The translations under genes and the position numbers were made by a program. DNA of 64,000 nt from Roseimaritima ulvae (GTDB lineage: Bacteria > Planctomycetota > Planctomycetia > Pirellulales > Pirellulaceae). The notes beneath the pieces were generated by a model. That model did not search any database. It was given only the letters and a program-made list of their open reading frames with translations, and was not told the DNA's origin. Shown here in pieces: positions 37,073 to 46,033 of this stretch. The DNA lies in the NCBI RefSeq assembly GCF_008065135.1, contig NZ_CP042914.1:4383404-4447403 (forward strand). Direction: 5' to 3'. Positions within the stretch are counted from its first letter, which is position 1; the number at the start of each line of letters is the position of its first letter.

Positions 37073-37732
37073 CTACGTTTCCAGCGAGACGGGTCCCAGA
37101 TCCCGCTCCGTCGATCCGCGCTCAGATGCAGCGGCGGCTGAACGGGCGGCCAGCTCGGCTTTCATTTTCTTCTTAATCGCTCCGCCTTGAACGACGTGTT
37201 CGATCGTCAGCCCCAACAGAATCATCAATCCACCCAACTGCGGTTGGCCATGTCGCACCAGGTATAACCACGCCAAACCTCCCCCGGCTTCCAACAGCGT
37301 GATCATGGTGGCGGAGCGTGAAAAGATGAAATTTTTCCAACTCGTTTGTGCCAACAGTCCCAGTTCAACACTGTGTTCCAGCTGTTCCCCGACGAACAAC
37401 ACCAGGAATGCCGGCAAGATTCCGAACTGGTCGTAAACAAACACAAACGCCACCCAGACCGTGATTTCGCTCAAACAGATCAGCGTCAGGCCGATTAACT
37501 TTTCCCACCACGGCTTGTGATCAGCGGCGATGCCGATATGGCCGCCAAAGTTCACCTTGACCCAGTACAGGACCGCAATCCGTTCGGTAAAAAAGCCGCT
37601 CCACAGCACGATCGTGGCCGTGATGTGAGCACCCTGATCCCAGAACATCAGCCAAAAATACAAGGCGACAAACTCGCCGATGGTGGCAATCGCAAAGGGA
37701 AGTTTCGTTTTCAGCAACTGCAACGGTCCCAT
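37073..37732 (-). CDS. Polytopic membrane protein of unknown function
   Basis: About 219 residues from the ATG at 37732, which has a GGAG 9 nt upstream; an in-frame start at 37894 is less likely. Five or so hydrophobic segments are visible (LPFAIATIGEFVALYFWLMFW, ITATIVLWSGFFTERIAVLYW, LIGLTLICLSEITVWVAFVFVY, FGILPAFLVLFVGEQLEHSVELGL, MILLGLTIEHVVQGG) before a basic cytoplasmic tail. I do not recognise the family. It is probably the first gene of the operon with the di-haem cytochrome, kinase and phosphatase. Confidence 0.6.
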   Translation of the reverse strand: MGPLQLLKTKLPFAIATIGEFVALYFWLMFWDQGAHITATIVLWSGFFTERIAVLYWVKVNFGGHIGIAADHKPWWEKLIGLTLICLSEITVWVAFVFVYDQFGILPAFLVLFVGEQLEHSVELGLLAQTSWKNFIFSRSATMITLLEAGGGLAWLYLVRHGQPQLGGLMILLGLTIEHVVQGGAIKKKMKAELAARSAAAASERGSTERDLGPVSLET

Positions 37733-37928
37733 CCGCAATACTCCAACGAAACCTGAATCGATGAACTCTGAGCCCTGAGCCCTGAACAGCCGTTCGGCAA
37801 ACACCCCACCCCCAGGATAGACGGTCCCTTCCACACCGCAAGGCAAGCCCCGAGAAATCCTCATCCGCCGCTTGCGCGCCCCGTTCCCGCTCATCCGCGC
37901 TCCTTCGATCGGTTATCTTAAAAACCTT

Positions 37929-38651
37929 ATGTCCAACCCCGCCGACCCCAATGCCGTTTTCTCCGTCCGGGACGTGACCAAGGTGTATCCCATGGGCGAG
38001 GTCGAGGTGCACGCGCTGCGAGGAGTGGATCTGGACCTGCAGCGTGGCCAGTTCACCGTGCTGCTGGGCCCCAGTGGCAGCGGAAAATCCACCTTGCTGA
38101 ATATCTTAGGCGGTCTGGATCTTCCCACCGCCGGGACGGTGTGGTTTAACGGGCGAGAAATGACCACGGCGTCGGACCGCGTCTTAACGATGTTTCGTCG
38201 CAATGCGGTGGGCTTTGTATTTCAGTTTTACAATCTGATTCCCAGTTTGACGGCTCGCGAAAACGTCAGCTTGGTGACCGAGGTCTCGTCCAATCCGATG
38301 ACGCCTGAAGAGGCATTGGAGTTGGTCGATTTGGCGGATCGGCAGAATCATTTCCCGGCGCAGATGTCCGGGGGCCAACAACAACGCGTGGCGATTGCCC
38401 GAGCGATCGCCAAACGTCCACAGGTGCTGCTGTGCGACGAACCCACCGGGGCATTGGATGCGGCCACGGGGATTACCGTGCTGGACGCGATTGACCGCAT
38501 CAATCGCTCCCTGGGCACCACCACGGTGGTGATCACCCACAATGCGGCGATCGGTGCGATGGCGGATCGCGTGGTCACGATGCGGGACGGCCATGTTGCT
38601 AGTGATCAACAAAACGATACCAAGGTTTCTGTCAACGAATTGGTCTGGTAA
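37929..38651 (+). CDS. ABC exporter ATPase, MacB/LolD type
   Basis: About 240 residues. Walker [20 protein letters not shown]-loop [19 protein letters not shown], signature [16 protein letters not shown] and Walker [13 protein letters not shown] are complete, with the switch His in VVITHN. This is the energising subunit of a MacAB/DevBCA-like exporter. The start (37929) is chosen because the family's [25 protein letters not shown] region follows. It is first in a three-gene operon and diverges from the cytochrome/kinase operon across about 196 nt. Confidence 0.9.
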   Translation: MSNPADPNAVFSVRDVTKVYPMGEVEVHALRGVDLDLQRGQFTVLLGPSGSGKSTLLNILGGLDLPTAGTVWFNGREMTTASDRVLTMFRRNAVGFVFQFYNLIPSLTARENVSLVTEVSSNPMTPEEALELVDLADRQNHFPAQMSGGQQQRVAIARAIAKRPQVLLCDEPTGALDAATGITVLDAIDRINRSLGTTTVVITHNAAIGAMADRVVTMRDGHVASDQQNDTKVSVNELVW

Positions 38652-38653
38652 CC

Positions 38654-41017
38654 ATGCGGACACTGGACCGAAAACTATGGCGCGAGCTGCAAGAGACCAA
38701 GATGCAGGTCGCTGCCATCACGCTGGTGATCGCTTCGGGCGTGGCCGTGTTTGTAATGTCGCTCAGCACACTAGGCTTCCTGACCGAAACCCGTGATGCC
38801 TATTACGATCGCTACCGATTTGCCGACCTGTTCGCCGGGGTGCAGCGAGCCCCGCAACCGCTGGAAGATCGCATCGCCGCAATTCCCGGGATCGCCGTCA
38901 CTCAAACCCGCGTGGTTTCTCAAGTCACGCTGGACGTGCCCGGCTTGCTCGAACCGGCGGTCGGCCAACTGGTGTCGCTGCCCGATGACGGCGTGCCGAA
39001 ACTGAATGCCGTGTATTTGCGGCGCGGCAGGATGCCCGAACCGGAGCGTGCCGGTGAGGTGTTGGTCAGCGATTCGTTCTTCGAAGCCAATCAATTGCAG
39101 CTGGGCGATTCCATCGACGCGGTTCTGAACGGTCGTCTGCAAGCTCTGACGATTGTGGGAGTCGCCCTGTCTCCGGAATATGTCCTGCAAGTCCGCTCCG
39201 GTGAACTCTTGCCGGACAATCGACGCTTTGGCATTTTCTGGATGCCACGGCTGCAGATGGAATCGGTTTTCGATATGGATGGAGCATTTAACGATGTCTC
39301 GGTGCGTCTGCTCCGCGGGGCCAATGAGAAACAGGTCATCGACCAACTCGACGCCCTGCTGAAACCTTACGGCGGCGTCGGTGCGGTAGGCCGTGACCAA
39401 CAGATATCGGCGCGTTTTCTGGACGACGAAATCACTCAGTTGCGAGCGACCGGTTTAATCGCCCCCACGATCTTCATGGGCGTGGCGGCCTTCCTACTGA
39501 ATATCGTGTTGTCGCGACGGATTGCCATGCAGCGAGTGGTGATCGCCGGATTAAAAGCGTTTGGCTATACAAATCTCGAAATCGGTTGGCACTACTTGAA
39601 AACGTCTCTGTTGATCGCCGTGCTGGGTACCGTTCTGGGAGCCGCAGGCGGCAGTTGGATGGGCAGCGGCTTGGCTCGCATGTATTCGCAGTTCTATCGG
39701 TTTCCGACGTTCGTGTACCAAGCCGATTACCGCACGATCTTGCTGGCCTTGGGGATCAGCCTGTTGGCGGCCGTGGTCGGTTCGCTGCGGGCCGTCAGCA
39801 GCGCCGTGCGTTTACCACCGGCCGAAGCCATGCGACCTGCCGCTCCGGCCATCTATCGCCGCTCGATATTGGAATCACTGGGGCTGGAACCGTGGATCCC
39901 GCTGCCCCTGCGGATGATCCTCCGCAGTCTGCAACGACGCCCGGTAGCCGCCGGACTGTCTTCCCTGGGAATCGCGTTTTCGGTTTCGGTGATGGTGATG
40001 AGCGGATTTACCAACGATGCGTTGGACTACCTGGTCGAATTCGAATTCGAAACCGCGCAGCGACAAGACATTCAGGTCAGCTTATACGAGGTCACGTCTC
40101 CGGCGGCCCGTCACGATCTGCGGCACCTGCCGGGCGTCCAAGCCGTGGAAGTATTTCGCGCCGTGCCGGTCAATCTACGGTTTCAACATCGCGAGTACCG
40201 CACCAGTATCCTGGGTCTACCGCCGCGACGTGATCTGTACCGTCTGTTGAACGCCGATGGTCAACCCATCCGCTTGCCGCCCACAGGCATGGTCCTGAAC
40301 GACAAATTGGCCGAAATCCTGCACGTGCAGGCCGGCCAGACGGTGACGGTCGAAGTGCTGGAAGGCGAAGAACCCGTCCGCCACGTTCAGGTGACCGGTT
40401 TGGCTGCCCAATTCTCCGGTGCAAACGCTTATATGGAACGCCAACAGCTGAATCAATTGATGCGTGAATCCGACGTCTTCAACGGAGCCTATTTGGCGGT
40501 CGACAGCGACGCTCTGCCGCCGCTGTATCAAGAACTCAAACGCACTCCCCAGATCGCCTCCGTAACGATTAAAGACGCCACGATCCGAGCTTTCCGCGAG
40601 ACGATTGCCACCAACCAAACGACGATGCTGTCGTTTACGATATTCTTTGCCGGCGTGATCGCTATTGGGGTGGTCTACAACACCGCGCGGCTGTCGCTGG
40701 ACGAACGCAGTCGCGAGCTGGCCACCCTGCGCGTGATCGGCTTTACCCGCCGCGAAGTTTCCACGATTCTGTTGGGCGAATTGGCCGTGCTGACCATCGT
40801 GGCAGTGCCTCTGGGGTGGCTGATCGGTTATGGTTTCTGTGCCGCCATGACGATGGGTTTCGAAACGGAAATGTTCCGCATCCCCCTGGTCATTCAATCG
40901 GCCACCTACGCCCGGGCCGGGATCGTGGTCGCCATCGCCGCGGCGATCAGCGGCTTGATTGTGCGTCGTCGCTTGGATCACCTGGATCTGGTCGAAGTCT
41001 TAAAGAGCAACGAGTAA
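38654..41017 (+). CDS. FtsX-like permease (MacB/DevC-type)
   Basis: A 787-residue permease starting 3 nt after the ATPase stop. It carries an N-terminal helix (MQVAAITLVIASGVAVFVMS), a large extracytoplasmic domain, then an FtsX core (FMGVAAFLLNIVLSRRIAMQRVVIAGLKAFGYTNLEIG). A second soluble domain and a second FtsX core follow (FFAGVIAIGVVYNTARLSLDERSRELATLRVIGFTRREV). The repeated-core architecture is that of large FtsX permeases working with HlyD adaptors. The substrate is unknown. Confidence 0.88.
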   Translation: MRTLDRKLWRELQETKMQVAAITLVIASGVAVFVMSLSTLGFLTETRDAYYDRYRFADLFAGVQRAPQPLEDRIAAIPGIAVTQTRVVSQVTLDVPGLLEPAVGQLVSLPDDGVPKLNAVYLRRGRMPEPERAGEVLVSDSFFEANQLQLGDSIDAVLNGRLQALTIVGVALSPEYVLQVRSGELLPDNRRFGIFWMPRLQMESVFDMDGAFNDVSVRLLRGANEKQVIDQLDALLKPYGGVGAVGRDQQISARFLDDEITQLRATGLIAPTIFMGVAAFLLNIVLSRRIAMQRVVIAGLKAFGYTNLEIGWHYLKTSLLIAVLGTVLGAAGGSWMGSGLARMYSQFYRFPTFVYQADYRTILLALGISLLAAVVGSLRAVSSAVRLPPAEAMRPAAPAIYRRSILESLGLEPWIPLPLRMILRSLQRRPVAAGLSSLGIAFSVSVMVMSGFTNDALDYLVEFEFETAQRQDIQVSLYEVTSPAARHDLRHLPGVQAVEVFRAVPVNLRFQHREYRTSILGLPPRRDLYRLLNADGQPIRLPPTGMVLNDKLAEILHVQAGQTVTVEVLEGEEPVRHVQVTGLAAQFSGANAYMERQQLNQLMRESDVFNGAYLAVDSDALPPLYQELKRTPQIASVTIKDATIRAFRETIATNQTTMLSFTIFFAGVIAIGVVYNTARLSLDERSRELATLRVIGFTRREVSTILLGELAVLTIVAVPLGWLIGYGFCAAMTMGFETEMFRIPLVIQSATYARAGIVVAIAAAISGLIVRRRLDHLDLVEVLKSNE

Positions 41018-41023
41018 TTCCGC

Positions 41024-42229
41024 ATGGCAAAACATCAAATTCGAAACCTTGTCTACTGGTTGCTGGCCGTCGTTGTCGTCGGCGTGGTCGTGGTGTTGGC
41101 CGTGAAGCCGCGTCCGGTGTTGGTGGATATCGCCGTGGCTGCTCGCGGAGCGATGGATGTGCGGATCGAAGAGGACGGCAAGACGCGGATCCGCGAACGC
41201 TATATGGTTTCCAGCCCGCTGACCGGACGTTTGCTGCGCGTCACCTGGGATGTCGGCGACGCAGTGGTCGGCGGCGAGACGATTCTGGCGCGGTTGGAAC
41301 CCACAGACCCGGACCTGCTGGACCCGCGGACGATTGCTCAGGCTCGCGCTCGCGTGCGAGCCGCCGAACGCAAACTGGAAGCCACCAAAGCGGCGCTTGC
41401 CAAAGCGGAAGCGGCGGCGGATTTCGCCGAAGTTGAAATGGGACGGGCGCGACAACTGCGCCGCACCAATGCCGCTTCGATCAGCGAATTCGAAGAAAAG
41501 GAGTTAGCCTTTCGCCAACGCAGCGAAGACGCCCGCGCCGCCGGTTTCAACGTCGACATCGCCGAATACGAATTGGAACTGCAGCGGGCCGCGCTGCTGC
41601 TGAGCGACCCGGACCAGACCGATGACGGGGACATGGAACTATCGATTCGCGCTCCAATCGATGGCCGTGTGCTGAGGATCTATCAGGAGAGCACGGCGGT
41701 GGTGGCGGCCGGAGTCGCATTGATGGAGCTGGGCGACCCCACGGACTTGGAAGTGGTGGCCGACTTTTTATCCCGTGACGCGGTGCGGATCTCCGCCGGT
41801 GATCGCGTGATCATGCGGCACTGGGGCGGCCTCAGACCACTGGAAGGTCGAGTCCGTTTGGTGGAACCGTCCGGATTCACCAAGGTTTCGGCATTGGGCG
41901 TCGAAGAACAACGCGTCAACGTGATCATCGATCTGGTCGATCCGTCCGAGCAACGCGCGGAGCTGGGCGATGGTTTTCGCGTCGATTGTGAAGTCGTCGT
42001 TTGGGAGGATACCGACGTATTGCAAATCCCCACCAGCGCGCTGTTTCGTGTCGATGGCAACTGGCATGTGTTCGCCATCGAAGCCAACACGGCGCGGCTG
42101 CGTCCGGTCGAAATCGACCACAACAACGGCACCGTCGCCGAAATTATCGAAGGGCTAGAGGAAGGAGCCCAAGTCATCCCCCACCCCAGCGACACCATCG
42201 AAGACGGCGTGCTGGTCGAACAGCGGTGA
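41024..42229 (+). CDS. HlyD-family periplasmic adaptor (membrane-fusion protein)
   Basis: A 401-residue protein with one N-terminal membrane anchor (NLVYWLLAVVVVGVVVVLAVK). The lipoyl-like halves (GRLLRVTWDVGDAVVGGETILARLEPTDP and SIRAPIDGRVLRIYQES) flank a long coiled-coil hairpin (residues about 105-185, Arg/Ala/Glu/Lys-rich). Beta-barrel and proximal domains follow. It should link the FtsX permease to an outer-membrane channel; the three genes form a complete tripartite exporter minus the outer-membrane factor. It starts 6 nt after the permease stop. Confidence 0.9.
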   Translation: MAKHQIRNLVYWLLAVVVVGVVVVLAVKPRPVLVDIAVAARGAMDVRIEEDGKTRIRERYMVSSPLTGRLLRVTWDVGDAVVGGETILARLEPTDPDLLDPRTIAQARARVRAAERKLEATKAALAKAEAAADFAEVEMGRARQLRRTNAASISEFEEKELAFRQRSEDARAAGFNVDIAEYELELQRAALLLSDPDQTDDGDMELSIRAPIDGRVLRIYQESTAVVAAGVALMELGDPTDLEVVADFLSRDAVRISAGDRVIMRHWGGLRPLEGRVRLVEPSGFTKVSALGVEEQRVNVIIDLVDPSEQRAELGDGFRVDCEVVVWEDTDVLQIPTSALFRVDGNWHVFAIEANTARLRPVEIDHNNGTVAEIIEGLEEGAQVIPHPSDTIEDGVLVEQR

Positions 42230-42306
42230 GGAATGTTTAGCGATCCAATGCAATGCCCAAAGGGGGAATTGCACGCAACGGATGCAGTCCCTTGGGACGG
42301 CGTGAT

Positions 42307-42330
42307 GTAGCCATGGGCGCTAGCCCATGG
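42307..42330 (+). repeat. Solitary GTAG-hairpin REP element
   Basis: GTAG followed by a perfect 8-bp stem (CCATGGGC / GCCCATGG) with loop GCTA. It lies between the adaptor and the convergent sugar dehydrogenase gene. Confidence 0.72.
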
Positions 42331-42349
42331 TTGGGCTCTTGCGGTCCGC

Positions 42350-44269
42350 CTACTTCGCGAAGCGGTAGATACAGTCGCCGCGAGTGCTTTCGGTGCAGTA
42401 GTAGATCTCTCCGTTGGCGTCTTCTCCGAACGCTAAGACCTGTACGCCTTCGGGGATAACCTGCTCGTTGCGCGTGACCTGCTTGGTTTCGTCATCGAAG
42501 GACAACGCCCATACGACGCCGGTCACGTAGTCCGCATACAGGTATTTGCCATTGAGCTGCGGCAGACGCTGGCTGCGATACACACGGCCGCCGGTGACCG
42601 AACGACCGATGCGGTGATCGTATTGCCAGACCGGATCGATGGGATCGCTGACTCCGGCCACGTCCGCGCGGTTGCCAAAGCTGTTCGTGCCTTCACGCCG
42701 GCTCCAGCCGTAGTTGCCGCCTTTACGAATCACGTTGATCTCCTCCCATAATTCTTGGCCGACGTCTCCCATCCAAAGGTCGCCTGTTTCCCGGTCGAAG
42801 GCCAGTCGCCAAGGATTGCGGATTCCATATGCGTAGATCTCCGCACGAGCATCTGCGTTACCGACAAACGGATTGTCGCTGGGAATGCCGTAGGGCTTGT
42901 CGCCTTCGGTCTGGTCGACATCGATCCGCAGGATCGAACCCAACAACTTCGAACGGTCTTGCCCGGAAGCTTCCGGATCATTGCGAAATCCCCCATCGCC
43001 CAGTCCGATGTACAGATAGCCGTCCGGACCAAACTCGATGCTACCGCCGTTGTGATTCTTGTAGGGCTGAGCGATTTCCATCAGCACGCGTTCGGACTTG
43101 GGATCGGCCTTATTGGGATCGTCCTTGGACATCGTGAATTCACTGACCAGAGAACGATCTTGCTCAGCGTCCGAGTAATAGACATAGAACTTTTGGTTCG
43201 ACTTGAATTCGGGGTGCATGGCCAACCCCAACAATCCTTGTTCGTTGGCGCCGGGGTTGTCCCAGGCGGCGACTTGGGAACGCAGATCGATCACCAAGTG
43301 TGACTTCTCGACCTTGGGATCATTGTCGAAGCTCCAGATTTCGCCATGTTGCGAAGCGGCGAACAAGCGATTGCTGCCGTCTTGGGGATAAGTCAATTCG
43401 ATGATCCGCAACCGCTGCAGCTTGCCGGCGTCATTGACGGCTTCACGTTGTTCCCACTGCAAATTCGGGAAGGCCAACTCCGGCTTCAAGCCCAATTTGC
43501 CATCGATGGGCTGGGGCACGCTGCCGTCTTCAGCGATGCGGCGGACCTTGATGTTTCGATACGCCACACGATCGCCGTGGTCTTGCAAACAGATGTGCCC
43601 CTTGCCAGCTTTCCCGAATTGTTCGTATTTGGCGAACTTGCTGGCCGCGACCTTTTGCTTCCAATCTTTGCTGCCGATCTTGAAGGTGTAGTAGCGGACG
43701 CCGTTCAAACAGACTTCGCAACCCTGCGGAGCGATCCGCAGATAGATCTGATTCCATTGTCCCGCGGGCCGAGTTGCATCGAGCGGTGTTTGGTCTTGGG
43801 CGGTCCGGGAAGCGGCGGGCCGATACAGTTGATACAGCCAACCGGCTTTCTGCGGATCGTGACCGTCGACGTTATCCTGAATCTGAATTTCCGGACCGCT
43901 GTGCCAGGGGCGAGGATTATCTTCGGTGACGTGGAACATCAGCCCGCTATTGCCTTCGGGACTGATTTTGTAGTCCAACAATAACTCGAAGGCGTCGAAG
44001 CTCTGTTTGCTGACAATATCGCCGGCGCCCTTTTTGGCCCGAACCAGAGCTCCATCGACGACCTGCCAGCCATCGCTGAGCGAGTCTTTTTGGTAGTTTC
44101 GCCAAGCATCGGCGGATTCACCGTCGAACAATAATTCCCAGCCGCTGCGTTTTTCAGCTTCGCTGAGTTCGTTGACGGCGGTCTGGGCGGTTGCCGAAGT
44201 CGGCGCGAACACGATCGAGGCCATCGCAAAAGCAGCGGCCCCACTACAAACAGATTTCAGAAAACTCAT
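42350..44269 (-). CDS. DUF1080 domain fused to PQQ-dependent sugar dehydrogenase domain, secreted
   Basis: A 639-residue exported protein (signal SGAAAFAMASIVFAPTSATAQ). Residues about 40-225 are a DUF1080 (3-keto-disaccharide hydrolase-like) beta-sandwich: WELLFDGESADAWRNY, GDIVSKQSFDAFELLLDYKI and GNSGLMFHV. Residues about 260-639 are a soluble sugar dehydrogenase-like propeller: GLLGLAMHPEFKSNQKFYVYYS, YKNHNGGSIEFGPDGYLYIGLGDGG, YGIRNPWRLAFDRETGDLWMGDVGQ and NYGWSRREG. The pair suggests recognition and oxidation of a carbohydrate in the periplasm. The substrate is not known. Confidence 0.88.
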   Translation of the reverse strand: MSFLKSVCSGAAAFAMASIVFAPTSATAQTAVNELSEAEKRSGWELLFDGESADAWRNYQKDSLSDGWQVVDGALVRAKKGAGDIVSKQSFDAFELLLDYKISPEGNSGLMFHVTEDNPRPWHSGPEIQIQDNVDGHDPQKAGWLYQLYRPAASRTAQDQTPLDATRPAGQWNQIYLRIAPQGCEVCLNGVRYYTFKIGSKDWKQKVAASKFAKYEQFGKAGKGHICLQDHGDRVAYRNIKVRRIAEDGSVPQPIDGKLGLKPELAFPNLQWEQREAVNDAGKLQRLRIIELTYPQDGSNRLFAASQHGEIWSFDNDPKVEKSHLVIDLRSQVAAWDNPGANEQGLLGLAMHPEFKSNQKFYVYYSDAEQDRSLVSEFTMSKDDPNKADPKSERVLMEIAQPYKNHNGGSIEFGPDGYLYIGLGDGGFRNDPEASGQDRSKLLGSILRIDVDQTEGDKPYGIPSDNPFVGNADARAEIYAYGIRNPWRLAFDRETGDLWMGDVGQELWEEINVIRKGGNYGWSRREGTNSFGNRADVAGVSDPIDPVWQYDHRIGRSVTGGRVYRSQRLPQLNGKYLYADYVTGVVWALSFDDETKQVTRNEQVIPEGVQVLAFGEDANGEIYYCTESTRGDCIYRFAK

Positions 44270-44434
44270 TCAAAGCTGCCAATACAGGAGGAACGGGGAA
44301 GGGCACCATTATGATTCGAAACGACGCCCATTTTCAGGAAAATCATCGAGAAAAACAACACGCTGCCGCGAACTGCACCGGGTAACAGCCGTCCCGCACG
44401 GCTCACGGTTCCGTTGAAGGAATCGAGACGTCTC

Positions 44435-44481
44435 AGCCCCTGTCAGTTGGCCCCCAATAACCGCTTTTTCGGGCAGGGGCT
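44435..44481 (+). other. Inverted repeat in the gap before the membrane protein gene
   Basis: AGCCCCTG (44435) and its complement CAGGGGCT (44474) are separated by about 31 nt. The rest of the 286-nt gap (44270-44555) shows no gene or clear promoter. Confidence 0.35.
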
Positions 44482-44555
44482 TGAAGGGCGAGGATAATGG
44501 TCCGGATGGACGGGCTGACCATCACCTTTTCTTATCGCTCTTCGTTCTGTTTGCC

Positions 44556-45023
44556 ATGCTTGATATCTCGGATGCTAGTCGTTGGATCGTACTGATCCAG
44601 GTCGGGGCCACGCTGACCATGGTGGGGCTGATCTGGTTCGTTCAGCTCGTGCATTATCCGCTGATGGCACACGTCGGCCGCGAGCACTTCTTGAAATACG
44701 AAACAGAGCACCAACGTTTGACCACACTGTTGGTCGTGCCGCTGATGTTGTCGGAACTGCTGTCCGCCCTGCTGCTACTGTGGTGCCGACCCGAAGCGGT
44801 CGACAGCGGGCTGGTCTGGACCGGCTTGCTGCTGGTAATTTTTATCTGGCTGGTCACCTTTGCCGTGCAGGTCCCGCAACATGAGCGGTTGACGATCTCG
44901 TTCGAGGCGCCCGTGCACCGGCGATTGGTCCGCGGTAATTGGTTGCGGACCGCCGCCTGGACCGCTCGCGGTTTGATCGTGCTGGCGATGTTGTCACAAC
45001 TGCTGCGGCCCGTATTGGATTGA
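44556..45023 (+). CDS. Small four-helix membrane protein of unknown function
   Basis: About 155 residues from the ATG at 44556. Four hydrophobic segments are visible: WIVLIQVGATLTMVGLIWFVQLVHYPLM, LLVVPLMLSELLSALLLLW, VWTGLLLVIFIWLVTFAVQVP and WTARGLIVLAMLSQLLRPV. The HYPLM and VQVPQHERL motifs are reminiscent of DUF1772-like small membrane proteins, but I am not sure of the family. It stands alone, convergent with the SDR gene. Confidence 0.6.
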   Translation: MLDISDASRWIVLIQVGATLTMVGLIWFVQLVHYPLMAHVGREHFLKYETEHQRLTTLLVVPLMLSELLSALLLLWCRPEAVDSGLVWTGLLLVIFIWLVTFAVQVPQHERLTISFEAPVHRRLVRGNWLRTAAWTARGLIVLAMLSQLLRPVLD

Positions 45024-45051
45024 GCAGCAAGGTCCGCAGGAAGTGTGGGTC

Positions 45052-45113
45052 CAAACTCTGGCGAGTTCGGCTACAGGGGCGTGCGGGTCCAAACTCTGGC
45101 GAGTTCGGCTACG
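45052..45113 (-). repeat. Two direct GTAG-hairpin REP elements
   Basis: Minus-strand copies at 45090-45113 and 45052-45075 are identical: GTAG, arm CCGAACTC, loop GCCA, arm GAGTTTGG. They sit between two convergent genes. The nearer GTAG is about 10 nt past the SDR stop. Confidence 0.75.
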
Positions 45114-45122
45114 GGGCGAGAT

Positions 45123-45827
45123 TTAGGGGCGTAGGCGGGACATGCCGCCGTCGACTCCGATCACTTGGCCCGTGATCCATCCCGCTTGCTCGCTCATCAA
45201 AAACTCGGCCATCGCAGCGATGTCGTCCACTTCGCCAATCCGCTTCAGCGGGTGTCTCGCCGCCATCGCCTCGCGTTTTGATTCGCTGGACAGGAAACGT
45301 TCGGCCAAGGGCGTGTCGGTCAGTGCCGGGGCCACGCAGTTGACGCGGATCTGCGGCGCCAGTTCGGCGGCCAGCGAACGTGTCAGCCCTTCCACCGCGC
45401 CTTTGGCGGCGGCAACCGAAGCGTGCATTGGCAGCCCCTGGCCGACAGCCACGGTGCTGAACATCACCATGGAACTGGTTTCAGCCGCTTTCATCGCCTC
45501 CAGCGACGCCTGCAAACACTTGACGGCGCCAACCGCATTGAGTTGGAAATCGTCCACCATGGCCGCCGCTTTCAGACTCCTCAGCGGCGTCAGATTGATC
45601 GACCCGGGACAATAAGCCAGCCCATCGATGGTGTCGGGCAATGAGGCTGGGTCGAGATCATCCCGAGTGACATCGATCGGTCGATGGACCACGCCCAACA
45701 GGTCGGCCAGCTGATCCGCAGTCCGGGAAAACACGGTCACGGCCGCGCCGCCCGCCAGCAACCGCTGGACGATGCCCAACCCGATGCCGTGGCTGCCACC
45801 GATGACGACATATTGTTTCTGACTCAT
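45123..45827 (-). CDS. SDR-family protein lacking the catalytic tyrosine
   Basis: About 234 residues, start at 45827 because the Rossmann fold (QKQYVVIGGSHGIGLGIVQRLLAGG) begins there. The NAD-binding GGSHGIG and the Ser of MFSTVAVGQG are present, and the C-terminal VNCVAPALTDTP and ITGQVIGVDGG match classical SDRs. The usual YxxxK active-site motif reads VAAAK (about residue 140), so Tyr is replaced by Val. Other SDRs with this change exist; activity may be altered or lost. Substrate unknown. Confidence 0.8.
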   Translation of the reverse strand: MSQKQYVVIGGSHGIGLGIVQRLLAGGAAVTVFSRTADQLADLLGVVHRPIDVTRDDLDPASLPDTIDGLAYCPGSINLTPLRSLKAAAMVDDFQLNAVGAVKCLQASLEAMKAAETSSMVMFSTVAVGQGLPMHASVAAAKGAVEGLTRSLAAELAPQIRVNCVAPALTDTPLAERFLSSESKREAMAARHPLKRIGEVDDIAAMAEFLMSEQAGWITGQVIGVDGGMSRLRP

Positions 45828-45924
45828 CCCAGTTACCTTCCCCCATTCCAAGTACTTCACATCCGGCAAGGACAAACGTCCCGCGGTGCACAAGAAACTC
45901 TAGCAACAGGTGAAGTGGGCCCTT

Positions 45925-46028
45925 GGTCGTTGTTCGCTCCGCGAACATGACGTAGCCGACGCCATTTTTCGTCCTGTTCGCGGAGCGAACAACGACCTTT
46001 CGTTGCGTTCGCGGAGCGAACGACGACC
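45925..46028. repeat. GTTCGC hairpin repeats
   Basis: Three copies of a hairpin made of GTTCGC, loop TCC or GGA, GCGAAC, with a GGTCGT or ACGACC flank: 45925-45946 in one orientation, 45976-45997 and 46007-46028 in the other. They lie downstream of the M42 peptidase gene. I see no other feature in the 45828-46033 gap. Confidence 0.75.
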
Positions 46029-46033
46029 TTGTG

